A stretch of DNA of 37,124 nt from Corynebacterium otitidis ATCC 51513 (GTDB lineage: Bacteria; Actinomycetota; Actinomycetes; Mycobacteriales; Mycobacteriaceae), in assembly GCF_000296405.1 (NCBI RefSeq), contig NZ_JH815193.1:283946-321069 (forward strand). Direction: 5' to 3'. Below are positions 8,091 to 15,705 of the stretch, piece after piece. Positions within the stretch are counted from its first letter, which is position 1, and each line of letters begins with the position of its first letter. The notes under the pieces were generated by a model, which saw nothing but the letters and a program-made list of their open reading frames with translations, searched no databases and was not told where the DNA came from. The translations under genes and the position numbers were made by a program.

Positions 8091-8826
8091 TGGCGACCTC
8101 CCTCGTCGCGGGGCCGGCCACGCCCGGGGCGGAGCCGTCGGTGGCGGGCTTCTTCTCCTTCGGGCGCCGGGTCTTGCCGCGCCTGGTGTTCTGCTCGACG
8201 CGGGTCCACGGGGTCAGCGCCCGGCCGATGAAGGCGAGCAGCCGGTCGAAGACGAACGCGAGCAGAAGGATAACGATGATCCCGGCGAGGATCTGGTCGG
8301 GGTAGCTGCGCTGGTAGCCGATGGTGAAGAGCTGGCCTAAGCCCCCGATGCCGATGACCGCGCCGACGGAGACCATCGACACGTTCGTCACCGCGACGAC
8401 CCGCACGCCGGCGGTGAGCACCGGGATGGAGAGCGGCAGGTCGTTGAAGACCGCCTGCTTGAGCGGCGAGGTGCCGATCGCGATGCTCGCCTGGCGCACG
8501 TCCTCGTCGACGGAGTCGAGCGACTCGAAGACGGTGCGCACGAGCAGCGCCACCGAGTAGAGCGACAGCGCGATGATGACGTTGAGCGGGTCGAGGATCT
8601 GGGTGCCGACGACCGCGGGCATCGCGACGAACAGCGCGAGCGACGGGATCGTGAACACCACCGAGGAGAGGACGACCGCGACGCGGCGCGCGACCTTCGT
8701 GCGGTAGAGCAGCATCCCGATGGGCAGCGCGATGATCAGCCCGATGACGATGGGCACGACCGAGAGGTAGATGTGCTCCAGCGTGAGGCTGAGGGCCTGC
8801 TGCCAGTTCTGGAACAGCCAGGTCAC
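8080..8826 (-). CDS. betaine-type ABC transporter permease (OpuCB/OpuCD-like)
   Basis: Second membrane subunit of the importer, 248 aa, about six membrane segments, with the coupling-loop stretch SLDSVDEDVRQASIAIGTS and SIPVLTAGVRVVAVTNVSM. The C-terminus is cytoplasmic, Lys/Arg-rich and low complexity. The start is a GTG placed immediately after the TAA of the ATPase gene with no spacer, so it is likely translated by coupling. Its stop overlaps the next permease gene. Two different permeases with a separate binding protein is the OpuC arrangement; in the known ergothioneine importer EgtUV the binding domain is instead fused to the permease. Confidence 0.93.
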   Translation of the reverse strand: MTWLFQNWQQALSLTLEHIYLSVVPIVIGLIIALPIGMLLYRTKVARRVAVVLSSVVFTIPSLALFVAMPAVVGTQILDPLNVIIALSLYSVALLVRTVFESLDSVDEDVRQASIAIGTSPLKQAVFNDLPLSIPVLTAGVRVVAVTNVSMVSVGAVIGIGGLGQLFTIGYQRSYPDQILAGIIVILLLAFVFDRLLAFIGRALTPWTRVEQNTRRGKTRRPKEKKPATDGSAPGVAGPATREVANVR

Positions 8827-9900
8827 TTAGCGCACCCCCGCCTTGTCGTCGACGAGCTCGAAGACGTCCTGGCTCGCCACGGTGCCCACGGGGCGGTCCT
8901 CGCCGTCGACGACGAGCCCGAACGGCCCCGGCGAGGAGAGCACCGAGTCGAGCGTGGAGCGCAGGCTCCCGCCCTCGAGGCTCGCGACGGTGCCGACGGG
9001 GAAGGTGTCGCCGTCCTCGGCGACCCAGCTCTCCGCCGAGCCGTCGGCGCCGACAGCGAGCCGCCAGCCCTCCGGGGCCTGCCGGGCGCCGTCGGCGGCC
9101 TCCCCGAGGGGCTCGACGGAGATCTCGCGGCCGTCGGGGAAGCGCAGCGCCGGCTGGAAGGACAGCGCCCGAAAGCCACGGTCGCGGCCGATGAACTGCT
9201 CAACCTCCTCGTTCGCGGGACGCGTGAGCAGCGTCTCGGGGGCGGCGTACTGCTGGACGACGCCGCCGCGCGCGAAGACCGCGATCTTGTCGCCGAGGCG
9301 TAGCGCCTCGTCGATGTCGTGGGTGACGATGACGACGGTCTTCTTTAGGTCCTTCTGGATGCGCAGCACCTCGTTTTGCAGGTCGTCGCGGGTGACCGGG
9401 TCGACCGCGGAGAACGGCTCGTCCATAAGAAGGATCGGCGGGTCGGCGGCGAGCGCCCGAGCCACGCCGACGCGCTGCTGCTGCCCGCCGGAGAGCTGCG
9501 CGGGGTAGCGGTCGGCGAGCTCCGGGGCGAGGCGCACCCGCTCGATGGCGTCGCGCGCGGCGGCGCGCGCCTTGTCCTTGGGCACCTTCTTTAAGCGCAG
9601 CACCTGGGCGACGTTGTCGAGGACGCTGCGGTGCGGCAGCAGCCCGGCGTGCTGGATGACGTACCCGATGCCGAGCCGGTGGCTGACGGGGTCGACGTCG
9701 GCGATGTCCTCGCCGTTGACGATGACGCGCCCCTCGCTCGGGTCGGTCATCTTGTTGATCATCCGCAGCGAGGTCGTCTTGCCGCAGCCGGACGGGCCGA
9801 CGAAGACGGTGATCGAGCCCTCCTCGACGGTGAGGTTGAGGTCCTTGACCGCGGTGGTGCCGTTCGGGTGAACCTTGGTGACGTTGTCGAACGTGATCAT
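8827..9900 (-). CDS. betaine-type ABC transporter ATP-binding protein (OpuCA/ProV-like)
   Basis: Drives the importer by ATP hydrolysis on the cytoplasmic face. The 357-aa protein has Walker A GPSGCGKTT (35-43), signature LSGGQ (136-140), Walker B ILLMDEP (156-162), the H-loop His194 and a C-terminal region (about 250-357) that looks like a diverged CBS-type regulatory domain ending in DRPVGTVASQDVFELVDD. CBS domains in this family sense ionic strength or nucleotides. AAGGAT lies 8 nt before the ATG. The gene starts 33 nt after the HAL-like stop, so it is probably co-transcribed with it, which ties the importer to the catabolic genes. Confidence 0.95.
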   Translation of the reverse strand: MITFDNVTKVHPNGTTAVKDLNLTVEEGSITVFVGPSGCGKTTSLRMINKMTDPSEGRVIVNGEDIADVDPVSHRLGIGYVIQHAGLLPHRSVLDNVAQVLRLKKVPKDKARAAARDAIERVRLAPELADRYPAQLSGGQQQRVGVARALAADPPILLMDEPFSAVDPVTRDDLQNEVLRIQKDLKKTVVIVTHDIDEALRLGDKIAVFARGGVVQQYAAPETLLTRPANEEVEQFIGRDRGFRALSFQPALRFPDGREISVEPLGEAADGARQAPEGWRLAVGADGSAESWVAEDGDTFPVGTVASLEGGSLRSTLDSVLSSPGPFGLVVDGEDRPVGTVASQDVFELVDDKAGVR

Positions 9901-9933
9901 GGGTGAAAATCCTTCAGTCAGGGCGAGGGGAAG

Positions 9934-11523
9934 CTAGGTGGTCGAGGAGTCGCCCCTGGGGCCAGGCTGGCAGCGCCCGTCGCGCCGCGCGGCCTCCTCG
10001 GCGAGCAGGTCCTGCAGTGCGTCTAGCTGCATCTGGGTTTCTCCGGTGGGGTCGTACTGGTAATAGATTCGCGCCGCGCGGCCGAGAAGTCCAGCGAGCC
10101 TCGGGCCGCGGCGGCGGTGGTAGACCTCCGGGTCGAGCGCCGCGACCCCCACCGCGGCAAGCAGCTCGATGGCGAAGAGCTGCCCGGCGAGGTCGACGGC
10201 CTCGCGCAGCCGGCGGGCCGCGGAGTAGGCCTGCGAGTTGTGGTCCTCGACCCCGTCGCCGACGACGGCGGTGTAGAGCGAGATGGGGTTGGCGAGGTGC
10301 TGGCCGCGCACCGAGAGGGTCGCCGCGATGTTGGAGAGTACCGGCGGCACGATCGGCCTGTCGTTGCGCGCGTAGCCCGCGAGCTGCTCGGAGAGCGGGC
10401 GCTCGGTGCGCAGCCTGGAGATGAGCACCGAGATGCGTCGCTCCGAGAGGATCATGAGGTGCGCGAGCGCGACCCTGGCCTGCTCGAGGGCGAGCGTGAG
10501 CCGAAGCGCCGAGAAGTTCCCGTTGGACACCATCCGGCCGCGCGCAAGGTCGATGTAGGGGTTCTCCGGCCTCGAGTTGAGCTCGACGGTAAGCACCTCG
10601 TTGAGCTGGGAGAGCTGCTCGAGGAGCACCCCGTGCACCTGCGGGATGGTCCTAAAGGACAGCGGGTCCTGCAGGCTCGCGGGGCGGACCTCCCCGTCGC
10701 CGAGCGCCCCGCCGGAGAACAGCGCCCGCATCCGCTCGCCGGCGCGGATCTGCCCGGGGTGGGCCCTGGCCTCTACGACCTCCTTGTCGAAGACCCCGGT
10801 GTTAAACGAGAGCGCGTCGATGCTCGATGCGGCGGCCAGGTCGGCCTCCCTAATCAGGGTGGAGAGCTGGCCGGCGGCGAGGCAGCCGATGCCCACCGAG
10901 CCGGCGTTGCCGACGACGAGCGCGTGGCCGTCCTTCGCGCCCAGCCGCGCGGGCGCGAGGCCTGCCCGGACGAGCGCCTCAGCGGCGGGGACGACGCCGC
11001 CGCCATCTCCGAGCACGCGGCCGTGGCCGACGATGACGGAGCCGACCGCCGCGAGCTGCGCGAGGTCCGCCGAGCCCACCGATCCGACCTCGGGGATCGC
11101 CGGCGTGATCCCGGCGTTGAGCAGCGCGGCGAGCGAGTCGATGAGCGTCCTGCTCCCGCCGGAGTTGCCCCGGGCCATGACCGCTAGCCTCGTGGCCATG
11201 ACGGCCCTCGCCTCGATCCGGTCGAGGAGCCTGCCGGTGCCCGCGTTGTGGGAGGTGAACACGAATTCCTGGAAGAGCTCCTGCAGGCCCTTCGGTATCG
11301 GCTGGTCGCGCAGCGGGCCCAGCCCCCTGGTGACGCCGTAGGCCGGGGTGTCGGAGTTGACCAGGGCATCGACGAGGCCGCGGGCGTCGTCGATGCGCCG
11401 GTAGGCCTCGGCGCTCAAGGCCACCGGGGTGCCGCGGGCGGCGATGCGCTCGACGTCGCAGGGGGTGGCCTCCCTGGAGCCGAGCTCGAGGAGCGCCTCC
11501 CTGGCGCGCTGCGTCGTGGTCAT
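9934..11523 (-). CDS. histidine ammonia-lyase-like protein with altered MIO site (ergothionase-like?)
   Basis: A 529-aa member of the aromatic amino acid lyase fold (HutH/PAL family), but with unusual active-site motifs. The family's MIO cofactor forms from Ala-Ser-Gly in GSVGASGDLAPLA; here the sequence reads GSVGSADLAQLA (147-158), one residue shorter and without Ala-Ser-Gly. The usual YGVNTGFG is YGVTRGLG (62-69). QDxYSxR is QDPLSFR (285-291), so the conserved Tyr is Leu while Arg291 stays. The ALxNGT motif is ALVVGN, and QEDH is VEDH (425-428). Ergothionase, which eliminates trimethylamine from ergothioneine, is a known relative of this fold. With a betaine importer next to it, I infer a trimethylamine- or amine-eliminating lyase on a histidine derivative. 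GGAGG lies 5 nt before the ATG at 11523; five extra in-frame codons exist upstream. Classical HutH remains possible but less likely. Confidence 0.8.
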   Translation of the reverse strand: MTTTQRAREALLELGSREATPCDVERIAARGTPVALSAEAYRRIDDARGLVDALVNSDTPAYGVTRGLGPLRDQPIPKGLQELFQEFVFTSHNAGTGRLLDRIEARAVMATRLAVMARGNSGGSRTLIDSLAALLNAGITPAIPEVGSVGSADLAQLAAVGSVIVGHGRVLGDGGGVVPAAEALVRAGLAPARLGAKDGHALVVGNAGSVGIGCLAAGQLSTLIREADLAAASSIDALSFNTGVFDKEVVEARAHPGQIRAGERMRALFSGGALGDGEVRPASLQDPLSFRTIPQVHGVLLEQLSQLNEVLTVELNSRPENPYIDLARGRMVSNGNFSALRLTLALEQARVALAHLMILSERRISVLISRLRTERPLSEQLAGYARNDRPIVPPVLSNIAATLSVRGQHLANPISLYTAVVGDGVEDHNSQAYSAARRLREAVDLAGQLFAIELLAAVGVAALDPEVYHRRRGPRLAGLLGRAARIYYQYDPTGETQMQLDALQDLLAEEAARRDGRCQPGPRGDSSTT

Positions 11524-11552
11524 CTCACCCTCCCCCACACTGGTCTCGTCGC

Positions 11553-11600
11553 CGGGCCTTCTGGCCCATCTAGTCTATGTCGTACCGACTGGTCTGTTTC
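11553..11600 (-). promoter_or_regulatory. candidate internal promoter and operator ahead of the HAL-like gene
   Basis: The 155-nt gap before the HAL-like start has on the minus strand GAAACA (11595-11600), a 17-nt spacer and -10 TAGACT (11572-11577). The motif ACTGGTCT occurs twice on the plus strand (11539-11546 and 11588-11595), the second inside the promoter; TGGTC half-sites are typical of GntR-type regulators. A GGGCC-TTCT-GGCCC dyad (11553-11566) lies near the predicted transcript start. This could drive the lyase and importer genes separately from the upstream genes. Confidence 0.4.
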
Positions 11601-11678
11601 TTAGCGGCCGGGGTCGGCCCGGGCTTCCCGGCCCCGCCGCCCGGGACGAACCCGGGGCTGCGGCGCCTGCCTTCCGGT

Positions 11679-12791
11679 CTACTCCCCCGCCGGGCGGTAG
11701 GCGTTCGTCCCGCCGCGCAGGCTCTCGTCCAGGTGCTCGAGGAACGGGATCTTTAAGATCTCCTCGCACTCGCGCAGCGCGGTCGGGTCGATCGCCGAGG
11801 TGGAGACCGGCAGCTTTCCTGCGGGCACGACGATGAGCGCGGTCTCATGCCCGCCCTCCCCGACGTCCTTGACGGCGACGGAGTCGCTGGTCTCCAGGTC
11901 GATCATGATGATGGAATCCGGGTAGCTCGCGACGCGCTCCTCGCCGCTGGTGACGGCCATGAACTCGTTGAGGAAGGGCACGACATACTCCCCGACGCGG
12001 AACGCGCCGTGGTCGAAGCTGCCGTAGGTCTCGACGGGCTCCTCGATGGTGAGCGGGCCGGTGGCGAGCACCTCCCCGCCGAGCCGCTCGGCGACGGCGT
12101 CGACGAGCTCGGAGCCGCCGCCGGCCTCCTGCATGTCCGCTCCCAGGTCGAGCGCGAGCGAGATGGAGCCGTGGGCGGCGTGCTCGCGCACGTAGGAGAT
12201 CTCGAGCGGGTTGCGCGCCGAGGCGATGAACCCGCCGCCCCTGATGGAGATGTCGCGCAGCACGTCGTCACACGTGTTGAGCCGACCCCTGTTGACCGAG
12301 AGGAAGTGCCCGCCGAGCTCCCGGTTCCCGCCCGAGACGACCTGGGTGGTCTCGTAGCCCTCGCGCTCCTGGAGGCCCAGCGAGCCGAGCTTGCCCGTCG
12401 GGTGGGCGCGCACGTCGCCCGCGGTGTCGAGCACCGTCACGCCCAAAACCGAGGACTAGATCCAGCCGTTCAGCGTCGTCGAGTAGCCGTTCTGGGCGGT
12501 GAACACCGCGGAGATGGGCTTGCCGGTCTGCTCGATGAGCTCCTCGAGGGCATGGACGTAGTCGACGGGGCGGAGCTCCCAGTTCTTCGAGGCGGGCGCG
12601 CCGATCGCCGCGACCGTCGCGACCCAGGTGTCCTCGGGCAGCTCGTCGATACCCGCCAGCACCGGGCGGTTGAGCCTCGTGGCGAGGTCTCCCATGAGCT
12701 CGCCGTGGTGCTTCCAGCCGCCGCCTCCGCAGGCGAGCACCCCGCCGCCGATGACGGCGTTGCGGGCGTCCGTGGGGGTCAGTTCACGCAT
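11679..12791 (-). pseudogene. DUF917 family gene (S-methyl-thiohydantoin desulfurase-like) with in-frame TAG
   Basis: A single 370-codon frame of the DUF917 family, interrupted by TAG at codon 112 (12456-12458). The halves are in the same frame with no indel: the N-terminal part (RELTPTDARNAVIGGGVLACGGGG ... TLNGWI) runs into the stop, and SSVLGVTVLDTAGDVRAHPT continues directly. The downstream half (255 codons from a TTG at 12446) covers the conserved GGFIASARNPLE region. Pfam has renamed this family, as I recall, after S-methyl-thiohydantoin desulfurase; thiohydantoins arise in thiohistidine breakdown. AAAGGAAC precedes the ATG at 12791. The gene lies 36 nt after the urocanase-like gene and before the HAL-like gene. 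It could be a nonsense pseudogene, a read-through product, a two-piece protein or a sequencing error; a CAG-to-TAG change would be the simplest origin. Confidence 0.8.
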
Positions 12792-12827
12792 GGTGGGGTG
12801 AGTTCCTTTCCGTATCACCGCTGGGGC

Positions 12828-14462
12828 TTAGTCATCGTCACCGGCCACATCGGGCGGGGCGGCGATGAGGCGCACCGGGGCATTGCCGGTCTCCCCGCCG
12901 GATCCGGCGGAGTGCACCGCCTCCTCGTAGCCGGCGGTCGCGTGCCGAAGCACGCCGAGGCCGGAGTCGGAGTCGAGCGCGCGGGAGAGGCGCCCGGCGG
13001 CGCCCTCGGTGCCGTCGGCGATGACGGAAACGCCGGCGGACTGCATCCAGCCGGAGTAGCCGCCCCCGCCGGAGTGCACGGCCACGAGGTCCGCTCCCCC
13101 GGCGGAGAGCAGCATCGCATCCAGCAGCGGCCAGTCGGCGACCCCGTCGGAATCGTCGCGCATGCCCTCGGTGCCGATGCGCGGGTTGGTCATGCCCGCC
13201 GAGTCGAGGTGATCGCGGGTAAACAGCACCGGCGCGCTGATCGTGCCGTCGGCGACCCTCTCGTTGACGGCGCGCGCCAGGGCGGAGCGCTCCCCGTGGC
13301 CGAGCCAGCACGAGCGCGCAGGCAGGCCCTGCGAGGGGATGTGAGTGCGGGCGAGCTCGATCCACGCGGCGACCTCGGGCCGGTTGGGAAAGAGCGTCGC
13401 GGCGAGCTCGTCGACGGTGCGCTGGTCCTCCTCCGAGCCGGAGAGGCACACCCAACGAAACGGCCCGATCCCGCGGGCGAAGAAGGGCCGAAGGTAGCCG
13501 GCCATGAACCCGGGGATCCGGTTGACGCGCTCGGTCTCGCCCTCGCCTAAGTGCTCGAGGGCTTGCGCGCGGAGGTTGTTGCCGTTCTCGAAGGCGACCG
13601 CGCCCGCCCCCTGGAGGCGCAGGATCGCCTCGACCTGCCTGGCGATGGACTCACGGGCGTCCGTCTCGACGCGGGCCGGGTCGGTCTCGCGGAGCTCGAC
13701 CCACTTGTCGAGCTCGTAGCCGGCGGGCACGTAGCCGTAGCGCGCGTCGTGCGCGGCTGTCTGGTCGGAGACGATGTCCGGAACGATGTCGTTGTCGGCG
13801 AACCACTCGAAGGCGTCGGCGGCGTTGCCGATCAGCCCCACGGCCACGCTCGAGCCGGAATCGATGCTGCGCTTGAGGATGCGGTGGGCCTCGGCCGGGC
13901 CGCGGGTGAGCTCGTCGAGCCCGCCCGTCTCCAGCGCGCGGCTGGCCTTCGTCTCGTCGATCTCCACGGTGATCGAGCTGATGCCCAGCATCCGCGCGGA
14001 GATCGGCTGCGCCGAGCCCATCCCGCCGAGCCCCGCGGTGAGGAACCAGCGGCCCAGCGCCTGCTCGCCGGCCTGGAGGCCGAAGTGGCGCTCCGCGACG
14101 ACGCGAAGCAGCTCGTAGGTGCCCTGGAGCACGCCCTGGCGGCCGATGTACTGCCAGGCGCCGGCGGTGAGCCCGCCCCAGATGGTCTTGCCCTCCCTCG
14201 CGCGCTCGTAGAAGCGCTCGGGGTCGGACCAGCGCCCGACGGTGTTGTTGATCGCGGAGACCACCATCGGCGAGCGCGGGCTCGTCGGCACGACGCCGAT
14301 CGGCCGGCCGGTCTGCAAGACGAGCGTCTCGTCCTCCTCGAGCTCGAGGAGAGCGGCGACGATGCGGTGCGCCTCCTCCCAGCTGCGCGCGGCGCGCCCC
14401 AGCGAGGCGTAGATGATGAGCTCCTTGGGGTTCTCGCCAATCTCGAGGGCGTTCTCGAGCAT
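12828..14462 (-). CDS. urocanate hydratase-like protein (HutU family, possible thiourocanate hydratase), main frame
   Basis: NAD-dependent urocanase family. The 544-residue frame from the ATG at 14462 has GRAARSWE, TAGAWQYIGRQGVLQGTYE, NAD-binding GLGGMGSAQP, FFARGIGPFRWVCLSG, GLPARSCW with the family's catalytic Cys (residue 385), RDHLDSAGM and SDWPLLDA-like VADWPLLDA. Against typical HutU it differs at several sites, e.g. PARSCW instead of PARICW and HSGGGG instead of HHGGG, so its substrate may not be urocanate. The ATG is probably not the native start: the homologous-looking sequence TWRAEGLLR continues upstream to an in-frame TAG at 14514-14516, and the frame beyond that leads to an ATG at 14615 with a perfect ribosome-binding site. 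GAGGGG before 14462 might allow re-initiation. Confidence 0.82.
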   Translation of the reverse strand: MLENALEIGENPKELIIYASLGRAARSWEEAHRIVAALLELEEDETLVLQTGRPIGVVPTSPRSPMVVSAINNTVGRWSDPERFYERAREGKTIWGGLTAGAWQYIGRQGVLQGTYELLRVVAERHFGLQAGEQALGRWFLTAGLGGMGSAQPISARMLGISSITVEIDETKASRALETGGLDELTRGPAEAHRILKRSIDSGSSVAVGLIGNAADAFEWFADNDIVPDIVSDQTAAHDARYGYVPAGYELDKWVELRETDPARVETDARESIARQVEAILRLQGAGAVAFENGNNLRAQALEHLGEGETERVNRIPGFMAGYLRPFFARGIGPFRWVCLSGSEEDQRTVDELAATLFPNRPEVAAWIELARTHIPSQGLPARSCWLGHGERSALARAVNERVADGTISAPVLFTRDHLDSAGMTNPRIGTEGMRDDSDGVADWPLLDAMLLSAGGADLVAVHSGGGGYSGWMQSAGVSVIADGTEGAAGRLSRALDSDSGLGVLRHATAGYEEAVHSAGSGGETGNAPVRLIAAPPDVAGDDD

Positions 14463-14513
14463 GCGCAGCAGCCCCTCGGCGCGCCACGTGCGCGCGCGGC
14501 GCTGGCCGCCGCG

Positions 14514-14615
14514 CTAGGCGCGCACCCGCTCGGGGCGCTCCCCGGGCCGAAGCTCGGTGAGGGTCGGGGCGGTCGTCCCGCCCCTCGTATCCTCGCTGGG
14601 CGCGTCCTCGGCCAT
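14514..14615 (-). pseudogene. 5' part of the urocanase-like gene, ended by an in-frame TAG
   Basis: The ATG at 14615 has GAGGAG 6 nt upstream (GGAAGAGGAGTACCCC) and starts a frame MAEDAPSEDT ... ERPERVRA that meets TAG at codon 34 (14514-14516). The same frame then continues without interruption as RGGQRRARTWRAEGLLRM into the main urocanase-like body. Family members normally have a [V]RA.RG element just before this point, which is exactly where the stop falls. Without the stop the protein would be 595 aa. A CAG codon mutated to TAG would explain it. Confidence 0.72.
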
Positions 14616-14856
14616 GGGGTACTCCTCTTCCGCGTCGATCGGGCCTTGTGGGCTCCCGGGCGCTCGACTCGGCCTCTCGGCCGCGGCCGGGGAGACTTGA
14701 GTCCCCGTTCCCGGGCTGCGCGGCGCCGCCCGGGTTTAAGGGCGGTGCGCGCGGCACTAATTCGGTGACCTTATGAGGCGGCCCTCGGGTTCGTCGACGG
14801 TTCCTTTCCGCGGGGAAAGAATGCTTGGGCGGGCGGCGACACCCGGGCACGGCGAG
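14616..14856 (-). promoter_or_regulatory. leader and control region upstream of the urocanase-like gene
   Basis: The 320-nt stretch between the urocanase-like start (14615) and the LysE stop (14936) has no gene. It contains the dyad CTTTCC-GCGG-GGAAAG (14804-14819), a possible operator, and on the minus strand TCGACG followed after 18 nt by TAAGGT (within 14769-14799) as a weak promoter candidate. The leader between them and 14615 is GC-rich and could fold. The LysE terminator occupies its far end. Confidence 0.35.
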
Positions 14857-14900
14857 GGCCCCGGCCCCGAGCGGCGGGTTCGCCGCGCGGGGCCGGGGCC
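14857..14900 (-). terminator. strong hairpin, probable lysE-side terminator
   Basis: GGCCCCGGCCCC (14857-14868) pairs perfectly with GGGGCCGGGGCC (14889-14900), and inside it GCGGCG-GGTT-CGCCGC forms a further perfect stem. It starts 36 nt past the LysE stop. No T-run follows on the minus strand, so this would be a U-less terminator as is frequent in GC-rich Actinobacteria. Confidence 0.55.
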
Positions 14901-14935
14901 GAGGCCGGTTAAACGGCCGAGGAGTCGAGGGCCCG

Positions 14936-15625
14936 CTAGGACCCGAGCCTGAGGTCCGCGACGCCGGTGGCGACGAGGACGACGCCGAGGATGAGGAGGA
15001 TCGCGCCGGTGACGAGCTCGACGAGGGCGGCGTGGCGGTTGAGCCAGCGGCTAAGCGCCCCGACGGCGAGCGCGACGCCGACGAACCACGCCACGCCCAC
15101 GACGATGAGGACGACCGCCGCGAGCGCGAGCCACCCGATCGACGCCCCGGGCTGGGCGACCTGGGCGAAGACCGCCCCAAAGAAGATCATGGCCTTCGGG
15201 TTCGCGAGGTTGGTGACAACCCCCGTGCGCCAGGACTTCACCGGCCCGGGCGCGGGGCGGGAGCTCGCGCCCGCCGCGACCCCGGGCTCGGCGGGCGCGC
15301 CGCCGCTCGAGGCGGGCACGGGCCGGGAGGCGCGCAGCTCTGTTACTCCTCCGCGGATCGAGGAGAAGCCCATCCAGGCGAGGAAGCAGCCGCCGGCGAT
15401 CTCCAGGGCGACGAGGATGCCGGGGTAGGCGGTGACCAGCAGCGCGAGGCCGGCGAGCGTCGCGACGATCCAGCCGGCGTTGCCGGTCATGATGCCGAGC
15501 GCGCACCACACCCCGGAGGAGCGCTGGCGGCTGCCCAGCCGTACGATCTGGACGATATCGGGGCCGGGGCTCGCGATCGCGGCGAGCCACACAACAACGA
15601 GCGTGGCGAGGTCGGAGAAGTCCAT
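14936..15625 (-). CDS. LysE/RhtB-family amino acid exporter
   Basis: Inner-membrane exporter for amino acids or related small metabolites. The 229-aa protein has about six hydrophobic segments, the family opening with ASPGPDIVQIVRLGSRQ, the motif GIMTGNAGWIVATLAGL, and NLANPKAMIFFGAVFAQ after a Pro/Ala/Gly-rich cytoplasmic loop (about residues 100-130) that is longer than usual. It lies 80 nt after the FAH-family gene on the same strand; no good ribosome-binding site is visible before its ATG. Exported substrate is unknown; glutamate or another end product of the neighbouring catabolic cluster is conceivable but unsupported. Confidence 0.9.
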   Translation of the reverse strand: MDFSDLATLVVVWLAAIASPGPDIVQIVRLGSRQRSSGVWCALGIMTGNAGWIVATLAGLALLVTAYPGILVALEIAGGCFLAWMGFSSIRGGVTELRASRPVPASSGGAPAEPGVAAGASSRPAPGPVKSWRTGVVTNLANPKAMIFFGAVFAQVAQPGASIGWLALAAVVLIVVGVAWFVGVALAVGALSRWLNRHAALVELVTGAILLILGVVLVATGVADLRLGS

Positions 15626-15705
15626 GCGGGGCTAGGTGAGTCGGCTTTCGTACTAAGGGGTCGCCCGGTCAGGCGGGGCCCGATGATTCTGTTAGACGGC
15701 GGGCG

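Noticed and set aside
12456..14516. General reassignment of TAG to an amino acid in this genome
   Set aside because: TAG terminates many intact genes in the window at family-typical ends (e.g. leuB, serA, isochorismate synthase, lyase), so any read-through would have to be local or partial.
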